A DNA stretch of 64,000 nt from Schlesneria paludicola DSM 18645 (GTDB lineage Bacteria; Planctomycetota; Planctomycetia; Planctomycetales; Planctomycetaceae). Each line of letters opens with the position of its first letter. Position 1 is the first letter of the stretch. The translations under genes and the position numbers were made by a program. Positions 21,554-31,149 of the stretch are shown here, one piece after another. The notes below the pieces were generated by a model that was not told where the DNA came from, did not search any database, and saw only the letters and a program-made list of their open reading frames with translations. The DNA lies in the NCBI GenBank assembly GCA_945876035.1, contig CAMCMU010000016.1, forward strand, positions 1 through 64,000, written 5' to 3'.

Positions 21554-22849
21554 CTAAATCTCTCTCGGTGCCTCGGATGCAAGCGAATCTCGAAACGTCT
21601 CCCGCAAACGCAGGATCACGACCAAAGAGACAAGTGCCGAGGCCATCATGTAATAGGCAGGGGAAAGGTCGTCGTGGGTACGTTCAACAAGAAAGGTCAA
21701 GACCATCGGCGTTGTTCCGCCGAGGATACCAGAGCAGAGATTATAGCTAATGGACAACGCGCTGCAGCGGACATGTCCCGGGAAGGCTTCGACCATGGTC
21801 ACCGGCACGACTCCCAAAAACAGCCCGAGCAGTATGGCGAATCCCATTTGGCCAAACAGAATCAACAAAACATTGGGGTGGTGCATCGCCCAGAACAAAG
21901 GCTGAGAAAACAGCAGGACGCCGACAACCGATCCGAAAAGGATGGGTTTCCGTCCCCAGCGGTCGGAGAGGGCACCCGCGAATGGGATCAGTACCAGCAA
22001 AACAATCATGTTCAAGGTATTAATGCTCAGGGCTTCCGAGGAGCTAATATGGACGACTTGTTGCAGATACGTGACCAGGTACACGAAAACGGTGTAAAAG
22101 CTGACCGCATTCAGGACGTTCAACCCGGCGATCCGCAACATCGCTCGCCATTCGCTGCGGAATGCCTCCAAGATCGGCGATCGAGTGGCTTGCGGAACTT
22201 TTTGGATCGCGATCGGCTCAGCGATCTGTTCCCGAATGTACAACCCCGCGATGCCGACCCCCAGTCCCAAGATGAACGGCACGCGCCAGCCCCAGGCGTG
22301 AATGGCATCGGCCGACAACAGCGAGGTAAGCAGGGCTCCCAGTGCCGAACCCAAGACCATTCCGGCCACCGCTCCGAACGCACTCCAACTGCCGGCGAAG
22401 CCGCGTTGATTTGGTTCGGCGGCCTCGACGAGGAATACAACGGAGGTCGTGTATTCACCTCCGACCGAAACTCCCTGCACCATTCGCAAGATCACCAGCA
22501 GCACTGATGCGGTCACGCCGATCTGGGAGTAATCCGGCAGAACGCCGATTAGGAAGGTCGGGATGGCCATCGTAATTACGGAAGCGGTGAGGGCCGCTTT
22601 GCGGCCAATTTTGTCCCCGATATAGCCAAACACCAAGCCGCCGATTGGCCGCATCAGGAAACCTGCGGCAAACACGCCGAACGCCGCGATGAGTGAGGTG
22701 TTAGGGTCATTCGAAGGAAAGAAGTGCCGACCGATGATCGGTGCGAAATAGCCGTAAACGGCGAAGTCGTACCATTCCATTATGTTCCCGACAAGGCCCG
22801 CCAAAAACGTCCGACGGCGTAAGGCGATGACCTGTTTTTCTTCCATCAT
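21554..22849 (-). CDS. MFS metabolite:proton symporter (MHS/ProP-like)
   Basis: A 431-residue inner-membrane transporter with about twelve hydrophobic helices. The segment NIMEWYDFAVYGYFAPIIG near the N-terminus and the loop 2-3 motif GYIGDKIGRK are typical of the metabolite:H+ symporter subfamily (ProP, ShiA, KgtP relatives), which import organic acids or osmolytes with protons. The loop 8-9 copy, GALSDRWGRKP, is also present. The substrate cannot be told from sequence. The start at 22849 has GGGTGA just upstream; a TTG nine nt earlier is less likely. It stands alone between two long non-coding stretches. Confidence 0.9.
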   Translation of the reverse strand: MMEEKQVIALRRRTFLAGLVGNIMEWYDFAVYGYFAPIIGRHFFPSNDPNTSLIAAFGVFAAGFLMRPIGGLVFGYIGDKIGRKAALTASVITMAIPTFLIGVLPDYSQIGVTASVLLVILRMVQGVSVGGEYTTSVVFLVEAAEPNQRGFAGSWSAFGAVAGMVLGSALGALLTSLLSADAIHAWGWRVPFILGLGVGIAGLYIREQIAEPIAIQKVPQATRSPILEAFRSEWRAMLRIAGLNVLNAVSFYTVFVYLVTYLQQVVHISSSEALSINTLNMIVLLVLIPFAGALSDRWGRKPILFGSVVGVLLFSQPLFWAMHHPNVLLILFGQMGFAILLGLFLGVVPVTMVEAFPGHVRCSALSISYNLCSGILGGTTPMVLTFLVERTHDDLSPAYYMMASALVSLVVILRLRETFRDSLASEAPREI

Positions 22850-23467
22850 GTCACCCAATATTCCTGCAGATAATCTTGTCCCCGTCGGCCGTTGGCAATG
22901 GCTCTACCCAATAGCGAGATACGATTATCGGGCCGGCTCCACGGAAATCGCAAGCTCGAATGAAGGCAAGAGTGTCGTTGGCTCCGGATTCCGATGACAT
23001 CTTTCGGTCAATCGCGTAGCCTAGGCGACTGCAACGAAATTGGGATGGAACACTGCAGCATCGATTTTGGGAGCAGTGCATTCGTGGGCGATCAGACCAA
23101 GCCCCTCAACCTTTCTAGATGCCCGTGCGGATCTAGAAAAGTAACCGCGACGAGCTTGATCTGCTCAAGACATTTGGCATGTCGTAAAGACGGGTCTCAG
23201 CGTCCGCCGCCGTTTGCATTGGCGAAAACAACGGCCACCGGTTTGTTGCAACAACGGCCACGGCGGCGGACCGCGGTACAGCAGAATTTTCCTCACGTTC
23301 GGATGCCGACCGTTAGCGGTTGAGTCCGGTCGACAGGTTCGGCCTTCTTTTCTAGGAGTCGCCTTCCTAAGAGCCTGTTGAACAAGGCACTGAGGGAGGA
23401 CGGAAACAACACCCCGCAGATCCATCAAAAACTGATGAGTGCGCAGCTTGACTCCGTTTGATTTCCC
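22850..23467. other. Intergenic with a nested inverted repeat
   Basis: No gene recognised. A perfect 12-bp inverted repeat (23202-23213 with 23260-23271) encloses 46 nt that contain the 12-bp palindrome ttgttgcaacaa and two copies of acaacggccac. The structure is GC-rich and has no T-run, so it is not a standard terminator. Confidence 0.45.
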
Positions 23468-23850
23468 CTAGGTAGCAATTTCCCGCTCCAACATGTCCTC
23501 GTAGTAAATGTGGCACTTTTCCTCGGCCTCCCTCTCCGCGTCCGAGTCGCCAAACTCATCTCGGATATGAAAACATGTGCCGTAAGCCCCTCAACAGCGA
23601 TGTTCCAGGACGTAGACATCTTCGATTTGGTGAAGTTCGATAGCCGCTTTGAGGTGATCCTCGAAGGTTTTTTCCAGTGACTGTAATCGACGGGATTTCC
23701 GTTGCCGTCCTTGGCTCCCGGGGCACCGAGGGCCGCACCTGCAAAAACAATGTATCATAACCTTTTTCCAAATTGTCGTGTCTCATGAAATGCACGATGT
23801 CGTCGCGCAGACGAAAATCCATGCAACTCAGCCGAAGGACCTTTCCGCGT
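23468..23850 (-). pseudogene. Decayed beta-carbonic-anhydrase-like gene
   Basis: Read on the minus strand, three frames together give a coherent protein. The first piece is VLRLSCMDFRLRDDIVHF, with the zinc-site Cys and Asp-x-Arg of beta carbonic anhydrases. The second contains AGAALGAPGAKDGNGNPVDY. The third runs from TFEDHLKAAIELHQIEDVY through VLEHRC to GAYGTCFHIRDEFGD, ending EREIAT and a stop at 23468-23470. The second shift lies in a run of six A and would be repaired by one more A. Where the family has His-x-x-Cys (HRDCGAY), the frame reads HRC, stop, GAY, so the second zinc Cys codon is now TGA. The 5' end of the gene was not found. The intact enzyme would hydrate CO2. Confidence 0.75.
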
Positions 23851-24168
23851 GGAGGCGCGATTATGACATGTCGTGTCCCGAAGTCAGACGCATCATCGTC
23901 ATTCTCATTGTTTCCGCGAGTCACCCTTCGGCGGCAGAACGATCGCACTCGTCGAGACTCGATCATTGACCTCTCGTTGGAAATGCTCGACGTTGCGACT
24001 TTCGGGCATTGATTTGTTTGACCGCCGATTATTGAAAGTCAGAGCGTAAATCATTCGATTCACCTTGAAACAACCCTCAGATCATTGAGGCGGAAAATTT
24101 TCAAGACCACCGATTTGGCTTTTTGGGGAGCCCTCATATGGCGGCACGAGCCATGAATCGGAGGAATC
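23851..24168. other. Intergenic, no gene recognised
   Basis: This lies upstream of the carbonic anhydrase relict and may contain its lost 5' end and promoter. Nothing else is recognisable. Confidence 0.35.
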
Positions 24169-24258
24169 ATGACTGACCGTAAACGACTTCTAGATCGATC
24201 CGCTACATCGGCCATGGGCCTGGCGATCCTTCGCATGGACAGTCCTTGTGTCTCCTGA
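24169..24258 (+). pseudogene. Possible remnant of a Tat-type signal peptide gene
   Basis: An excellent ribosome binding site (GGAGGAATC directly before ATG) starts a 29-codon frame that begins MTDRKRLLDRSATSAMGLAI and then stops. The start resembles planctomycete twin-arginine leaders of the form TDRRxFLxRSA. I infer that the 5' end of a gene for an exported protein survives while the rest is lost or cut off by the TGA. A real short peptide is the alternative. No homologous continuation was seen in the next 300 nt. Confidence 0.3.
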
Positions 24259-24839
24259 TCCAGGGGAAATAAGTGGTGATTCTCAGGGCATTACGAGGCG
24301 AGATTTTCCAGAGTGTATTCCTTGTATCTACGTCTGGACCTCATCGATTCCGTCGATCTCTCTGATTGATTTTTCGGGCGTGTTGATCGACAACGCGCAA
24401 CTCACAAGCCGTTGAAGCGGTAACAGTTGTCTACAAGGATCGAGACGGTCTGACCCGAAAAATGGGGAGGGGATCGGGGGGGGGCATCTGGCGTCGGGAT
24501 CGAATTGCACTACCGGTTTCGTATCCTCGGCGAATGCGGTCGGAGCTGTTGAAGATAGCGACGGGCAAAACTGTTTCTCCCCGTTGCTGCGAGTCGGTCA
24601 TCGGGAGAAGGGATTGGACCGCGTGACCTGTACAAGAGATACTCGCCCTTTGAAATTGTTGGACGAATACTTTTTTTTGGGCGGATAAAGGGGCACAATC
24701 GTGCATTGCGTGACTCGCCGATTCCGCGAGTCACATTCGTGGTTTGCAACGCCGGAATGTTCCACAGAGGATTGCCGCAGTCACCGAGAAATGTCCACTC
24801 ACGTTCGGTGGATCGATATCTCGAACGGAGGGACGCGCC
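24259..24839. other. Intergenic, no gene recognised
   Basis: There is a run of G around 24474-24485 and only short frames. The 3' part carries the promoter and the GGAGGG ribosome binding site of the zinc-ribbon gene. Confidence 0.35.
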
Positions 24840-25040
24840 ATGAGCGACGACTGGGACGACGACGGCTATATCGACTGCCCCTTTTGTGGCAAAACCATGC
24901 TTGAAGATGCCGAGTACTGTCCGTCGTGTGATCGTTGGTTGACCAGTGAGGGCTTGCCGAAACAGGATCCGCCACTGTGGATCATCATTGGCATCGTGCT
25001 CTGTTTGGGGATCACTCTGACGTGGATTCTGAGTCCGTGA
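24840..25040 (+). CDS. Small zinc-ribbon single-pass membrane protein
   Basis: A 66-residue protein: an acidic N-terminus, a four-Cys zinc ribbon (CPFCGK at 12-17, then CPSCDRW about ten residues later) and one C-terminal membrane helix (WIIIGIVLCLGITLTWIL). GGAGGGACGCGCC precedes the ATG at 24840, which fixes the start; the upstream in-frame ATG at 24744 is ignored. Similar ribbon-plus-helix proteins are common and mostly uncharacterised. The gene ends 24 nt from the convergent cytochrome gene. No function is proposed. Confidence 0.75.
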   Translation: MSDDWDDDGYIDCPFCGKTMLEDAEYCPSCDRWLTSEGLPKQDPPLWIIIGIVLCLGITLTWILSP

Positions 25041-25064
25041 AGGGTGGTAGGATGACACGGACTC

Positions 25065-26468
25065 TTACAGCGTCTTGAGGTACTCCAGCAACGCCCGCTT
25101 CTGCTCGTCGTCCAACTTATTGGGAAACGTGTGGCCCGCAGGGCTCTTGCCGGGAAGTGTTGTGTCAAAATAACGGCGGCGATGCGCCGCGGACTTCACG
25201 GTTGAGGGGACTTTGTCGAAGGTCTTGATCTCCAGTCCTACATTCTGTCTGTCGTACCCGTCTTCGGTTCGCTTCCAGACGATGGGACGAGCGTCCGGAT
25301 AGAGAACGTGCCACAGTGTGGGAACCGATCCGTTGTGAAAATACGGGGCACTGGCCCAAATCCCATCGAGGGGCGGGGCCACGTATCCGACGGGATCGAG
25401 ATCGACGAGGTCCGCGCCAAACCGGCTGATCCAACCGTCCTTGACCCACTGGAGATGTTCCCGAGTCAGCGACCGAAAACGCAGTGGATCGGTTCCCACG
25501 TCCTGCAGATCAATCGTTACCTGATCGTACTTGCTTTCGGAGCCGTAGCTCCCGTGGCAGCGGGCACAGTGACTGAAGAAGACGGGTTCGCCGATGGAGG
25601 CGAGTTCGCGGTCGATCTGGAACGGATACCTTGGTGGTTCGAGCGACTCGATCCAGGCCAGAATATCGGCGAACTGAGGTTCCCACTCGGTGAGCGTTGC
25701 GAGGGAGACTCTTGGCAATAAGAGGAACTGCATCAGGGGTCGAGGCGTCTTGGGAGCGTGACCGTCCGCATAGAGAGATCTCTTCTTACGGACGTTCCAG
25801 AATGGTGGCGCATCGAGATCATGATGGATCAGCGGCGGGAGTTTGCGGTTGGTGTCCACGCTCATGTCAGGATTGCGGTACGTTCCCAGGACGACTCCAA
25901 AAATGACGGCATTTGTGGTCCCATCGGTTGTACTGAGCGGAAGCTGTAACGTCGCCAAATCCAGATGCGAGAGCTTCTTTCGTTGTTGCAGTTTGATCAA
26001 TCGGACGTCCTCCGTCAGTGTCTGCAACGCGATATGAGAATTCGGCAGACCCGGGATTACGTGTCCTGCGACCTTGCCTCCGTGACAGGCCAAGCAGTTC
26101 ATGGTCCACGTTCCTTGCTCATCAAGAACGTATCCGAGCGGCTTCGATTGATGTGTGCTGCGGCCCTGTTCCGCCGCGTCCTGTCCAGCCTCCGCTGTGT
26201 CCGTGATCAGGCCGTAATACGAAAATGTCAACCGGCGTCGCATCGCGGCGTCTGCTTGTCCGGCCGCCGACCGTTCCGGTTCGGGCCATGTTGTCCAAAG
26301 TTTTCCGAGGACCTCCTCATCGAAATCCGGGGGCAGAAATGGATGCGTCCGTAGCGCGCGAAATCCTCGCGCGGCGGGCGACTGATTCTCAGCCAGCGAC
26401 AACGCGTCTGCTGAGAGTAACAGCAAGCACGTCGAGAAGAGCAACACGGAACGCGACGGGAGTGACAC
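25065..26468 (-). CDS. Exported di-haem cytochrome c protein
   Basis: A protein of about 467 residues with an N-terminal signal peptide (hydrophobic segment SVLLFSTCLLLLSADALS) and two c-type haem sites, CLACH near residue 125 and CARCH near 301. The C-terminal domain, with the segment APYFHNGSVPTLWHVL, is like the di-haem peroxidase/thiol-oxidase superfamily, in which a cytochrome domain is shared by many periplasmic redox enzymes. It probably works in the periplasm on an unknown electron donor or substrate. The start is GTG at 26468 with AAGGTGG upstream; GTG at 26477 is possible. It converges on the zinc-ribbon gene and diverges from the fructose-bisphosphatase gene. Confidence 0.85.
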   Translation of the reverse strand: MSLPSRSVLLFSTCLLLLSADALSLAENQSPAARGFRALRTHPFLPPDFDEEVLGKLWTTWPEPERSAAGQADAAMRRRLTFSYYGLITDTAEAGQDAAEQGRSTHQSKPLGYVLDEQGTWTMNCLACHGGKVAGHVIPGLPNSHIALQTLTEDVRLIKLQQRKKLSHLDLATLQLPLSTTDGTTNAVIFGVVLGTYRNPDMSVDTNRKLPPLIHHDLDAPPFWNVRKKRSLYADGHAPKTPRPLMQFLLLPRVSLATLTEWEPQFADILAWIESLEPPRYPFQIDRELASIGEPVFFSHCARCHGSYGSESKYDQVTIDLQDVGTDPLRFRSLTREHLQWVKDGWISRFGADLVDLDPVGYVAPPLDGIWASAPYFHNGSVPTLWHVLYPDARPIVWKRTEDGYDRQNVGLEIKTFDKVPSTVKSAAHRRRYFDTTLPGKSPAGHTFPNKLDDEQKRALLEYLKTL

Positions 26469-26669
26469 GAATTCCACCTTCGAAGGATCCGCCAGATTTC
26501 AATGACCGCCGGATTCTAGTCGAGACACCGAGGCAGGCGAGTGGAATGTACACTCGAAAACGCGGATGGGCGACTTGAGGTGCAGATCCCGCTAGACTCT
26601 GGGCACGTGCCGATGTCCTCCACAACACGGGACCGATTCCATGTTCCTTGAACGTGAGCCCGAATTGCC

Positions 26670-28640
26670 GTGAATCCGATCCGAGATGTTGAACCGACTC
26701 GTTACGAATTGACGCTCCTCCGGGCGTTGGCTCGGGAGTTCCCGAACATCGATTCGGCATTCGCTGAGATCGCGCGGTTGTCGGCGGTACTCACGCTCCC
26801 GAAGGGGACCGTACACGTCATCAGTGACATTCACGGTGAAGACAAAAAGCTGCGACACGTCATCAACAATGCTTCGGGAACGCTGCGACCACTGGTCGAA
26901 CGCCTGTTTCAGCAGCGAATGGAACCTTCGCAGTTCCAAGAGTTCCTGACGCTGATCTTCTATCCGGCCGAGGTCACGCAGCGGCTGCAGACGACTCTGA
27001 CCGATCGCGAGGAACTGCGCACCTTCGCGCGGCGGACGCTGCGGCACCAGTTCGAGTTGGTGCGAGTTCTCGCATCACGCTACAGCCTGAAACGTACGAT
27101 GCAGGTCTTTCCTCGGGAGTACACGGATCTGTTCTCCGAGATTCTGCATGAGCGGTTTAATGAACGCGGCCACGAGTTCGTTGAGGCGATCGTCGATGAG
27201 TTGCTGTCGCGTGGCCGAGCTTTGTATCTGATTCACATCACAGGCCGACTCATCCGTAACCTTGCGATTTACGAACTGATTATCGGCGGCGACTGCTGGG
27301 ATCGTGGTTCACGAGGCGACCGTGTCGTCGACTACCTGCGGAACCAGCCAAACGTCTCGTTCATCTGGGGCAACCACGATATGGCCTGGCTCGGTGCCGG
27401 GTTGGGGCATGAGGCCTTGATCTGCCAAGTGCTGCGCGTCTCGCTGCGATACCGTTGTCTCGGTCAACTTGACGAGGGCTACAGTATCCCGCTCACACCA
27501 CTAGAACATCTGGTCCGCACGGTCTACGCTGACGATCCGGCGGTCCACTTCCAGCCGAAGCATGGCGGGATGCGTGAGGATCTAATCGTGGCTCGGATGC
27601 AAAAGGCGGCAGCCATCATGCAATTTAAGGCTGAAGGGCAGATGCTGCTGCGGCATCCGGAATGGGAGCAGGAGCACCGTCGTCTGCTTCACCGGATCGA
27701 TCATACCCACGGGACGATTGCCGTCGATGGGGTGACGTATCTCTTACAAGACCGCCTGTTCCCGACGATCGACCCAGCCGATCCGTACAAGTTCTCGCCC
27801 GAAGAACAGGTGTGTCTAGAGCGGTTGAAGCACTCGTTTACTCATAGTCAAAAGCTTGGAGAGCACTTGCGGCACATTGTCAGTAACGGCTCGATGTATC
27901 TGCGACGAGACGACCATCTGATCTTTCACGGCTGCGTTCCCTGTGATCCGCGTGGCGAGTTTCTACCGATGGTGATTGAGGGCGAACCATTCAGCGGCCG
28001 GGCGATGTTCGATGCCATCGAGCGGGTGGTCATCCGGGCGATGGAGACGCGGCAGGAGCAGGACCTCGATCTGCTGTGGTACTTGTGGAGCGGGCCACGT
28101 TCGCCCCTGTTCGGGAAGGACCGCATCGCAACGCTCGAACGCGACTTCATCAACGACAAAACCACACACCACGAGACCAAAGATCCGTACTTCGCCCTGA
28201 TCCACGAGCCGTGGTTCTGCGAAAAGGTGCTCCACGAGTTCGGCGTCGATCCCGCCCGTGGACTGATCGTCAACGGCCATGTCCCCGTAAAAATCGAGGA
28301 GGGTGAATCGCCGATGAAACGCAGTGGAAAGGCGATCACGATCGACGGAGCGTTCTCGGAAGCCTACGGTGATCACGGCTTCACGTTGGTCCTCGAATCC
28401 GGCCGAACGGTGCTCGCCAAACATCATCACTTCGAGTCGGTCGATGCCGCCGTACGAAACGGATTGGACATCGTCCCCAGCATCACCGTCGTCCGCGAAT
28501 GGGACCCTCCGCGCCGCATGGCCGATACGGAACGCGGCGACCAGTTCCGCTGTGATATCACCACGCTCGAACGCCTGATCGAACACTATTGCAACAACGA
28601 CCTGCGTCAGGATGATTGGAGACAGACCGGTCCGTCGTGA
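26670..28640 (+). CDS. fbp: Fructose-1,6-bisphosphatase class III
   Basis: A 656-residue cytoplasmic enzyme that hydrolyses fructose 1,6-bisphosphate to fructose 6-phosphate in gluconeogenesis. It has the calcineurin-like metallophosphatase signature in order: DIHGEDKKLRHVI near 53, GGDCWDRGSRGD near 206 and GNHDMAWLGA near 234. This identifies the class III (Firmicutes-type) family, not class I or II, and the length is right. The start is GTG at 26670 with no strong ribosome binding site. It diverges from the cytochrome gene and ends before a strong hairpin. Use of the class III enzyme points to relationships outside proteobacteria. Confidence 0.95.
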   Translation: MNPIRDVEPTRYELTLLRALAREFPNIDSAFAEIARLSAVLTLPKGTVHVISDIHGEDKKLRHVINNASGTLRPLVERLFQQRMEPSQFQEFLTLIFYPAEVTQRLQTTLTDREELRTFARRTLRHQFELVRVLASRYSLKRTMQVFPREYTDLFSEILHERFNERGHEFVEAIVDELLSRGRALYLIHITGRLIRNLAIYELIIGGDCWDRGSRGDRVVDYLRNQPNVSFIWGNHDMAWLGAGLGHEALICQVLRVSLRYRCLGQLDEGYSIPLTPLEHLVRTVYADDPAVHFQPKHGGMREDLIVARMQKAAAIMQFKAEGQMLLRHPEWEQEHRRLLHRIDHTHGTIAVDGVTYLLQDRLFPTIDPADPYKFSPEEQVCLERLKHSFTHSQKLGEHLRHIVSNGSMYLRRDDHLIFHGCVPCDPRGEFLPMVIEGEPFSGRAMFDAIERVVIRAMETRQEQDLDLLWYLWSGPRSPLFGKDRIATLERDFINDKTTHHETKDPYFALIHEPWFCEKVLHEFGVDPARGLIVNGHVPVKIEEGESPMKRSGKAITIDGAFSEAYGDHGFTLVLESGRTVLAKHHHFESVDAAVRNGLDIVPSITVVREWDPPRRMADTERGDQFRCDITTLERLIEHYCNNDLRQDDWRQTGPS

Positions 28641-29292
28641 GCGACATCGGGGGCCCCGAGGAGGGCTGATTGGAATGCGTCAGACTAGCACATGGGGCAG
28701 GCGTAGAGCGGGTCAATACGACCTCGCGGCAGGCATTGAGACTTTCGGCCGCCGTTTGAATGTCCACCGAGAGGCCGGCCGGTCACACGCTTTTCGGTGA
28801 CCGGACGGCCTCTTCATTACCGATCCTCAGAATAAAAGCGGTCGACGTCGTTTCAAATCATTGCGGTCCGCGATTCGCGTCTCATGATTGAGCCCCTCGA
28901 TGGATTTTCCGCCTGCTCTCCGGATCGGATAGGACACGAGTTTAGGCCCGTGAAGCGATTGCTCGTCGCCATCAAAACTAGACTCTGGGGTGGTCGCCTT
29001 CTCGTCGTTTTCGAGGCCGGGTGGCGGCTGCCCACTAATTCTCGGTAGCATGTCGCGACCAGAGTCTGAGAGCCAATTTCCATCAGGGTTCACGCCACTC
29101 GGTCAAACAGTATCGGAACAGGCGGGCCCTCGAAAATCTCGCAACACGAAGCACGCAATAACTCCGCAAGATCAGACTCAGTCGTAGGAAATCGGGTCTA
29201 TTTCGACAGAGTGAGCGATCCCTTGTTTCTCCATACATGGCCAACACACTTCGACTCGTCCACTTTCCGGAAACACAGAAATTTTCAAAAAA
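28641..29292. other. Intergenic, holds one terminator only
   Basis: Apart from the hairpin at 28771-28812 I find no gene. A minus-strand frame of 88 codons (28827-29093) matches nothing known and lacks a ribosome binding site. Confidence 0.4.
28771..28812 (+). terminator. Terminator-like hairpin after fbp
   Basis: A 16-bp stem with one mismatch (28771-28786 with 28797-28812, 10-nt loop containing TTTT) lies 130 nt after the fbp stop. The following ttcattac is only weakly T-rich, so termination is likely but not certain. Confidence 0.6.
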
Positions 29293-31149
29293 ATGTGTGT
29301 TCGCCTCACACGCCGAAAAATGGCTCTCAGCCGCCTGCAGCTGACCGTTGCCTTGTTGGCCCTGTGCCTGCCGCTGCCTGGCTGCTTCCGAGCGAAAGAC
29401 TCGAATGCGATGGCCACGGGAGACAAGGCATCGTCATCGACCACGGAGCGTGCGATCGGCGATTCTGAGCAATCAGCAACAGTCCACTCCGCGGATGTGA
29501 TCATCGTCGGTGCCGGGATTTCGGGATTGTCAGCAGCACTGGAGCTCGGACGAGGTGGAGCCAACGTCACTGTGGTTGATATGTCGTCCGTATTCGGTGG
29601 ACATGCCGTGATGTCTCAGGGGGCGATCAGCATTGTGGCGACACCCGCTCAGGCTGCGGCAGGTATTCAGGATTCGCCGCAACTGGCGTTTCAGGATTTT
29701 CACAATTGGGGTGGTGATCCGGACTCGGACTGGGTGCGGTATTACGTCGAGAATTCCCGCGGCGAGATCTACGACTGGTTGGCCGAACTGGGTGTGCATT
29801 TCTCTGAAGTGTTGGCTTCTTCTGGCAACTCGGTCGCACGGGAACATCAGCCGCTGGGACGTGGGATCGGACTGGTGACTCCGATCTATCGGGCATGCCT
29901 CGAACTAGACACGATTGACTTCACTTGGAATAGCAAAGTCGAACAACTTGTGACAGAAGCGGGTCGTGTGGTCGGAGTCCTGATTCGCGACATGCGGACT
30001 GGAAATGAACGGGAGTTGCGTGGTCGGGCGGTCGTGCTGGCGACGGGCGGGTTTCAAAGCAACCTGGACATGGTGCGAGAATTCTGGCCTGCCGAGTTTC
30101 GTTTTCCCGAACGGATTCTGGCCGGTTCCGGGATGAATTCCGTGGGGCATGGTCATCACCTCGCTCAGGCCGTCGGCGGCGATCTCGTTCACATGGATTA
30201 CCAGTGGAATTACTTTACGGGCCTGCCAGATCCGCGTTATCCTGGCAGCAATCGGGGGCTGAATGCGACAAACCTGTACGGTATTCTGGTGAATTCTGAA
30301 GCCAAACGTTTCGCAAACTTCCATGGCTGGGCTAAGGAGGTCATGCCCCTGTTCCTCAAGCAAAAGCAGATCACCGTCTGGTGCATTTTTGATGAGGCCA
30401 GCAAACCCTTCTTCAATGTCTCGGGATCGGACTGGGGCGACTTCAAAAAAATTGACACGCTGATCCTACAAAATCCGGATCTGGTCAGCCGAGCGGAGAC
30501 TCTCGAACAACTGGCAGAAAAAGCAGGCCTACCAGCAAAAAGCTTGGTCGAGACAGTGACGCGTTACAACGAACTGGTGGAGCAGGGCGACGACCGTGAT
30601 TTCGGTCGCTTTGGTCCAGGAAAGTCGGCATTTTCAAACAGTGCTTCACCACGGATCGCCATGCCTCCGTTTTACGCCATGCAAACATTTGCCCTGACTC
30701 GCAAGAGCATGGGTGGCGTGGCGATAGACCGACAAACTCGAGTTCTCGATACGCGGAAGCAACCCATTCCTGGACTGTATGCAGTGGGTGAATTGGCCGG
30801 CTTGGCCGGCATCAACGGCAAGGCGGCTTTAGAGGGAACATTTCTAGGTCCCTGTATTATGATGGGCCGCGTGGCCGCGCGATCTCTGTTGACAGAACTT
30901 TCCATACCACCTCAACAGACCGCCAACGCCGCTTTGCGTTGCGTGGATTGTCACGACATCCCCGACCTGCTCTCCAAGCCGCGACCTGGCTATTGGCACT
31001 TCGAAAAAGTTCATCGGGTTACCGAAGAACGGAACCTCGACTGTCGGCATTGCCACAGCGATCTGACACCGTATCGAGTGGAATACCATACGATCGACCG
31101 TCAGTCGTTGAATGCGAGTTGTGTTGCGTGCCACGTGGCGCAGGAATGA
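29293..31149 (+). CDS. Lipoprotein flavocytochrome c (FAD_binding_2 + C-terminal haems)
   Basis: A 618-residue exported redox enzyme. An N-terminal lipoprotein signal ends in LPGC with Cys31. The flavoprotein domain (about 65-520) has the Rossmann motif VGAGISG (72-78) and the segment LYAVGELAGLAGINGKAAL typical of the fumarate reductase / urocanate reductase / KstD fold. The last 70 residues hold three haem c sites: CVDCH at 550, CRHCH at 584 and CVACH at 610. In the known flavocytochromes c3 and UrdA the haem domain is at the N-terminus, so this order is inverted. It probably passes electrons to or from a membrane quinol chain outside the cytoplasm, acting on an unknown unsaturated or saturated organic acid. 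An ATG at 29320 is an alternative start. Confidence 0.88.
   Translation: MCVRLTRRKMALSRLQLTVALLALCLPLPGCFRAKDSNAMATGDKASSSTTERAIGDSEQSATVHSADVIIVGAGISGLSAALELGRGGANVTVVDMSSVFGGHAVMSQGAISIVATPAQAAAGIQDSPQLAFQDFHNWGGDPDSDWVRYYVENSRGEIYDWLAELGVHFSEVLASSGNSVAREHQPLGRGIGLVTPIYRACLELDTIDFTWNSKVEQLVTEAGRVVGVLIRDMRTGNERELRGRAVVLATGGFQSNLDMVREFWPAEFRFPERILAGSGMNSVGHGHHLAQAVGGDLVHMDYQWNYFTGLPDPRYPGSNRGLNATNLYGILVNSEAKRFANFHGWAKEVMPLFLKQKQITVWCIFDEASKPFFNVSGSDWGDFKKIDTLILQNPDLVSRAETLEQLAEKAGLPAKSLVETVTRYNELVEQGDDRDFGRFGPGKSAFSNSASPRIAMPPFYAMQTFALTRKSMGGVAIDRQTRVLDTRKQPIPGLYAVGELAGLAGINGKAALEGTFLGPCIMMGRVAARSLLTELSIPPQQTANAALRCVDCHDIPDLLSKPRPGYWHFEKVHRVTEERNLDCRHCHSDLTPYRVEYHTIDRQSLNASCVACHVAQE

Noticed and set aside
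21674-22507. Plus-strand open frame of 277 codons
   Set aside because: It is antisense to the MFS transporter and rich in polar residues, typical of shadow frames of membrane proteins.
23165-23428. Possible transposase relict on the minus strand
   Set aside because: The translated frame has no DDE or HUH motif and no flanking inverted repeats at its ends.
27963-28586. Minus-strand open frame of 207 codons
   Set aside because: It is antisense to the class III fructose-bisphosphatase gene.
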